NCBI RefSeq assembly: GCF_963930625.1
Contig: NC_089260.1
Location: 13,972,501 to 14,036,500 of the forward strand
Source of the DNA: Muntiacus reevesi
Taxonomy: Eukaryota; Chordata; Mammalia; Artiodactyla; Cervidae
Direction: 5' to 3'
DNA length: 64,000 nt
The notes under the pieces were generated by a model. It was not told where the DNA came from. It worked only from the letters and a program-made list of their open reading frames with translations, and did not search any database. Positions 60,182-64,000 of this stretch are shown one piece after another; position 1 is the first letter of the stretch; each line of letters begins with the position of its first letter. Position numbers and translations under genes: made by a program.

Positions 60182-61445
60182 TTTTAATTCCCATTGCCTT
60201 TGAAATCTATCAGAAGTCTCTTGCTGACTGTGGTTGTCATCAGCATCATACAGTTTGAAGCCTATGAAATGTTCATTTTCATACAAACATAGTAGAGAGT
60301 CAGGGTGTGAGGGATGCATTCCTTTCCAAAAGACACTTCTGTGGAAACACTCGGTGGAGAGGCATCCTTCCTCTAGAGATGTGGGAAAGGACCCAGTGGT
60401 GCCAGGTGAGTGGTATAGATGACTACAGAGGCTGAACGCTCACTCAGCGTTTAGGACCCTGGCCACAGGACAGTGGTCCCTCTTCTTTTTTGGATTCTTT
60501 GTAAGGACTAACCTAGTGAGAGGTTAAACCAGCAGTCAGAATTTGAAATCTCTAAGGGAAACAAATGGCCCGTGATTTCTTTTCCTTCTACTTCAAAGCC
60601 TTGTCATAGCCAATATCTAGAGCCTGTGACATCATAAGGTCTGAGGTTTTATAAATAAAGGTAGGGAATGCCCCTGGTAAGCTCCTCCTTCTACTCTCGT
60701 TGGAATATGTGAAAATCTCCTTGCTCTTCTTTTTTTTTTTCTCTCTCGTTTCAAATTGAGCATTCCACAAAGAACAAAATTCTTCTCTGATAACTCTTAT
60801 AAAACATTTTGTGCTTGGCTCTCCAAGGATTAAGAATTGGACACATAATTCTCCATTCATTTCTCAAGTGTCAAGAGAAAATGGAGTTTGAAGGCTCCAG
60901 TTCCCTCGCAGGTTACCCTGTCTATCTAGATGAATTAGTATTCAGCACAGCTTTGGGGAAATCTCAGATGATTTGCAGTTTTGCAAATTGTTCTGACTCA
61001 TAATAAAATCTCGGGCTGAGGAAATCACTAAACAGTTCATGGGCATGAGCTTTTCTCCGGATGTCTGGACACCTTGGATCAATTCCTTCGTGTGCCTTCT
61101 TTGCCTCTGAACAACCAAGGGCTGCTTGAGAAAGTCACGTACACACTAACTTGGTGCCCCTGCAGACTCAAGGCCTCCGACCTTAGCTGAACCCTTGATG
61201 AGGCCTCATACTTCGGCAACATGTCCTCAGTCACTTCCTCCCCCAAACCATCTCCACTGACATTCTCCTGCACTGCATTTGCTTCCTCTCTCAGCAAAGA
61301 GCCATCCAATATCCATCCTTTCTCATTCTCCCTTTTGGATACAGTAGGGTATGTGTCTCTCTTCTTATCTTGGGCCACATTCTGGGTCTTGTATCCTTGT
61401 ATGCCCTCAAGCAACTCCAACTGAAAAGTAGAGTTTCTATTTGGA
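60182..61445. other. Unassigned intronic sequence
   Basis: No gene or repeat recognised. The 137-codon minus frame at 61079-61492 ends inside a SINE and is not supported. Confidence 0.4.
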
Positions 61446-61447
61446 AG

Positions 61448-61662
61448 CTTTGGCTTCCCAGGTGGCTCAGTGGTAAAGAATTCTCCTGCCAAGCTGGAGT
61501 CGCAGGTTCAATCCCTGGGTCAGGAAGGTCCTCTGAAGGGTGGCATAGCAACCCACTCCAGTATTCTTACCTGGAGAATCCCATGGACAGAGGAGTCTGG
61601 TGGGCTGCAATCCATGGGGTCTCAGAGAGTCAGACATGATTAGCAACTAAACAACAACAGCA
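61448..61662 (+). mobile_element. Bov-tA SINE
   Basis: Head ggcttcccaggtggctcagt with ggttcaatccctggg, BovA body to cagacatgattagcaactaa. Confidence 0.92.
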
Positions 61663-62241
61663 AATTCTATAGCCTCAGTCCTCTTTCTTCCCTGAAAGGT
61701 TTCCCTTCAAAATATAAAATATTCTCAAGTCTTTAGCATTAAGAAAAAAAACAAAAACAAAAACATGTTTGCATGACTCCATGACCTTCCAGCTCTTTCT
61801 TTTCTTTGCATCCTAACTCATGTCCTCCCATTCATTCCTTTTCACACTACAGACTGAGTTCCACCTGAATCAGTCCACCAAGACTGCCCTTCCCAGGACT
61901 CAAAGATTTTCCTTTTGCCCAAATCAAATGAGCCCATGTTAGTCCTTTTTAAAGTTGATTCTTCTGAAGCATCGGCACTGTCAAACCCCTGTCCACATCT
62001 TGCAGCTCTTTACTGCCTTAGCTTCTTTGCACTTCTCTTCCCCAGTTTCGCACCTCCTTTTCCCTCTTTGTTTTCAAGTTTCTCTCCTTGCACTGGCTTC
62101 TTCAGTGTTAGTTTGTATAAGGTATCATGTTTAAGCTCTTATTCAACTCACTGTTCCTAGAAGATAAGTCCATAGACCCCCAAATCTGTATCTCCAGGTG
62201 CTGAGACCCATGTAGCCACTGTCACCGCTTGGGTGCCCTGT

Positions 62242-62573
62242 GTTCTTAGTCGCTCAGTCCTGTCCAACTCTTTGCGACCCCATGGGGTATAGCCCACCAA
62301 GCTCCTCTGTCCTTGGGGATTCTCCAGGCAAGAATACTGGAGTGGACTGCCATGCCCTCCTCCAGGGGATCTTCTCAAACCAGGGATCAGACCCAGGTCT
62401 CCCGAGTTGCAGATGGATTCTTTTTTTTTTTTTTTTTCATTTATTTGTATTAGTTGGAGGCTAATTACTTTGCAGTATTGTAGTGGTTTCTGCCATACAC
62501 TGACATGACTCAGCCATGGATTTACATGTGATCCCCATCCCGATGCCATCCAAGCCACCTGGGAAGCCTTTCA
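62242..62573 (-). mobile_element. Bov-tA SINE split by an L1 tail
   Basis: Minus orientation. SINE parts lie at 62242 to about 62420 and about 62550-62573 (gccacctgggaagcc). Perfect 9-bp duplication gtgccctgt at 62233-62241 and 62574-62582 encloses both parts and the inserted L1. Confidence 0.9.
62421..62545 (-). mobile_element. Very short L1 3' end
   Basis: A T run (about 62420-62437) then ttagttggaggctaattact and tggatttacatgtgatcccc, the L1 3' UTR in minus orientation, matching 22955-23055. Only about 105 bp of L1 are present. Confidence 0.9.
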
Positions 62574-62589
62574 GTGCCCTGTAGGTTCT

Positions 62590-63002
62590 TCACTCCACAC
62601 ATCGGAAGCTGAACTTTTCTCTCTCTCACCGCAGCCTATCTCCAGGAAGAGCAGAGAGTCATTCTAGTCACTCAGACCTGCAGACTTTGTACTGACGTGG
62701 CCCTCTCTTCCGCAGTCAGCCCTGTGCATTCAGTCAGTCCCAGAGATACACCAGTTCCACCTTCTAAATGCAGCCTCTTCTCTGTTTATTGTGCTTTAAG
62801 TTACAGCACTCAGATTCCTTATTACCACATTGTTTCTACCTGTTTTCCTAAAATGTCACTTCCCATTGCTTTCTAGGCAAACTCTAGAGCAAGACATACG
62901 TATAAGGTCTTTCATTGACCTGACTCCAGTCAAATTCTCTAGTCTGGACTCTTACCAGTTTTTCATGTGAACCTCCACTCTGGCGATAATATCCTACTCA
63001 AC
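62590..63002 (+). repeat. L2-like fragment
   Basis: Pyrimidine-rich sequence with tcattgacctgactccagtc and tctagtctggactcttacca, which resembles L2. Weak; continues after the SINE to about 63600. Confidence 0.4.
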
Positions 63003-63011
63003 GTTCCTTAA

Positions 63012-63211
63012 GTGAAGTGAAGTCACTCAGTTGTGTCCGACTCTCTGCGACCCCATGGACTGTAGCCTACCAGGCTCCTCCATCTGTGGAATTTTCCAGG
63101 CAAGGGTACTGGCATGGGTTGCCATTTCCTTCTCCAGGGATCTTCCCAACCCAGGGGTCGAACCCAGGTCTTCCACATTGCAGGCAGTGAGCCACCTGGG
63201 AAGCCCACAAA
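63012..63211 (-). mobile_element. Bov-tA SINE
   Basis: Minus orientation with head gagccacctgggaagccca at the right. Duplication gttccttaa at 63003-63011 and 63212-63220. Confidence 0.93.
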
Positions 63212-63684
63212 GTTCCTTAAAAGCACTAAATTATTTCACCATTCCTCCTTTTATATTCTGCTTCTTCTTCTAACTGTCTTCCTTTCTAATCCTCCCAGCT
63301 AATTTCTAATTTTAGGCTCAGCTCAGATAGCTTCTTTACATGCTCATTCAGGAAATATTGGCAATTATTTTAGTCGCTGCTGTTGTTATTATACCTCCAT
63401 TTAGTATGTAAGGCTGTTTGGTGCCCCTCCTGTGTATTCTTCTCATGGTAAACCTGCAACACAGCATTAATCATACTATTCTATGTACGTTGTAATCAGC
63501 TACTTGTTATCCTCACCACCTACTTCTGAACTTCAAGCATCTCACTTTACTCATCCATTCTACTTTATTTCACTCACTCACACTACCTACGTGGACCCTA
63601 AAGGCATTTGAGTTTGCTATCCCTGTTTAAAATAACAAAGACCATCCATAGTTTTCTGGTCAAATTCTTGTGATGCTGATAATG

Positions 63685-63850
63685 ATTACATTTATTGAGT
63701 TCCTACTATATGCTAGGCACTTTCTAAGTGTTTTATGTATATTGTTAATTTCATTTTATGGGTGAAGGAACATAAGATGAGAGAAGAAAGTACCTTAGTC
63801 AAATGATACAACTTATAAATAGTGAAGTGGGGATTTGAACACATGGAATA
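63685..63850 (-). repeat. MIR SINE
   Basis: Antisense MIR layout: ttgagttcctactatatgct, aggcactttctaagtgtttt, ggtgaaggaacataagatga and gtggggatttgaacaca. Confidence 0.75.
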
Positions 63851-64000
63851 GTTGTCCAGAACCCAAAAAGAGAGGAGAAATATCTCCCATGTCCTGATAC
63901 TAACCTTAGTCCATCCTATTACTCTGTGAGAGAGAAAGCCTGGAAACTCAACTCAAATGTTCATTATATATCCAATTTCTAATAGAATTATTAGGTTGGT

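Larger units (their letters stand above)
34532..64000 (+). other. CPQ: CPQ intron downstream of the exon (inferred extent)
   Basis: Inference: the exon encoding the C-terminal part of CPQ was not found on either strand, so the following intron runs past the right edge. It carries the SNRPD1 retrocopy, L1 fragments, a full-length BovB and several SINEs. Confidence 0.7.

Noticed and set aside
61079..61492. 137-codon minus-strand frame
   Set aside because: Its first residues come from a Bov-tA SINE (61448-61662), and the rest has no recognisable similarity.
1..64000. CRISPR arrays, operons, integrases or an endogenous retrovirus
   Set aside because: I saw no regular spacer-repeat array, no LTR pair and no gag-, pol- or env-like frame beyond LINE reverse transcriptases.

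Overview
The window is nuclear DNA of a ruminant, most likely a bovid. It is dense in repeats confined to or typical of that group: BovB (RTE-type) LINEs, Bov-tA and Bov-A2 SINEs, a CHR-type tRNA-derived SINE and young ruminant L1 copies. Older mammalian repeats (MIR, L2, MER5-like, old L1) fill the background. I see no bacterial operons, CRISPR arrays or phage-like genes. Nearly all open frames here come from LINEs, from their antisense strands or from low-complexity tracts.

Only one exon of a host gene is recognisable: 34330-34531 on the + strand. It encodes the stretch of carboxypeptidase Q (CPQ/PGCP, a secreted and lysosomal M28 zinc dipeptidase) that carries one zinc ligand and two adjacent N-glycosylation sequons. 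It has a consensus donor and a usable acceptor and branch point. If that assignment is right, 1-34329 is the upstream intron and 34532-64000 is part of the next intron, and everything else is intronic.

Layout: 0.2-3.7 kb, a SINE, a minus-strand BovB and an old L1 piece. 7.2-8.1 kb, a Bov-A2 inserted at the target-site duplication of a short BovB. 9.8-11.4 kb, a BovB with an inverted 5' half (twin priming). 11.8-12.4 kb, an old L1. 17.8-21.0 kb, a near full-length but decayed BovB. 22.4-25.4 kb, a BovB split by a 2.25-kb L1, making one chimeric 665-codon frame. 26-27.5 kb, Bov-A2 and a short BovB. 27.5-31 kb, a repeat-poor stretch. 31-33.4 kb, MIRs and a head-to-head SINE pair. 34.3 kb, the CPQ exon. 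34.9-38 kb, two BovB copies in opposite orientations. 39.5-40.2 kb, an SNRPD1 retrocopy inside an L2. 40.3-41.1 kb, a truncated L1. 44.6-48.0 kb, a full-length BovB with target-site duplications. 49.0 kb, a 195-nt pyrimidine tract. 49.9-50.1 kb, a very short L1 preceded by a perfect 25-bp inverted repeat. 51.6-58.8 kb, mostly unique intron. 60-63.2 kb, several SINEs, one split by an L1 tail.

No previously undescribed multi-gene system is visible. The most informative signals are retrotransposition scars: the SNRPD1 retrocopy with an intact frame and a tail replaced by a (TG)n repeat, the twin-primed BovB, the L1 5'-junction hairpin, re-use of one integration site by two elements, and oppositely oriented BovB copies around the CPQ exon. 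Family names rest on recognising consensus motifs by eye; boundaries marked approximate are good to about 10-30 bases.
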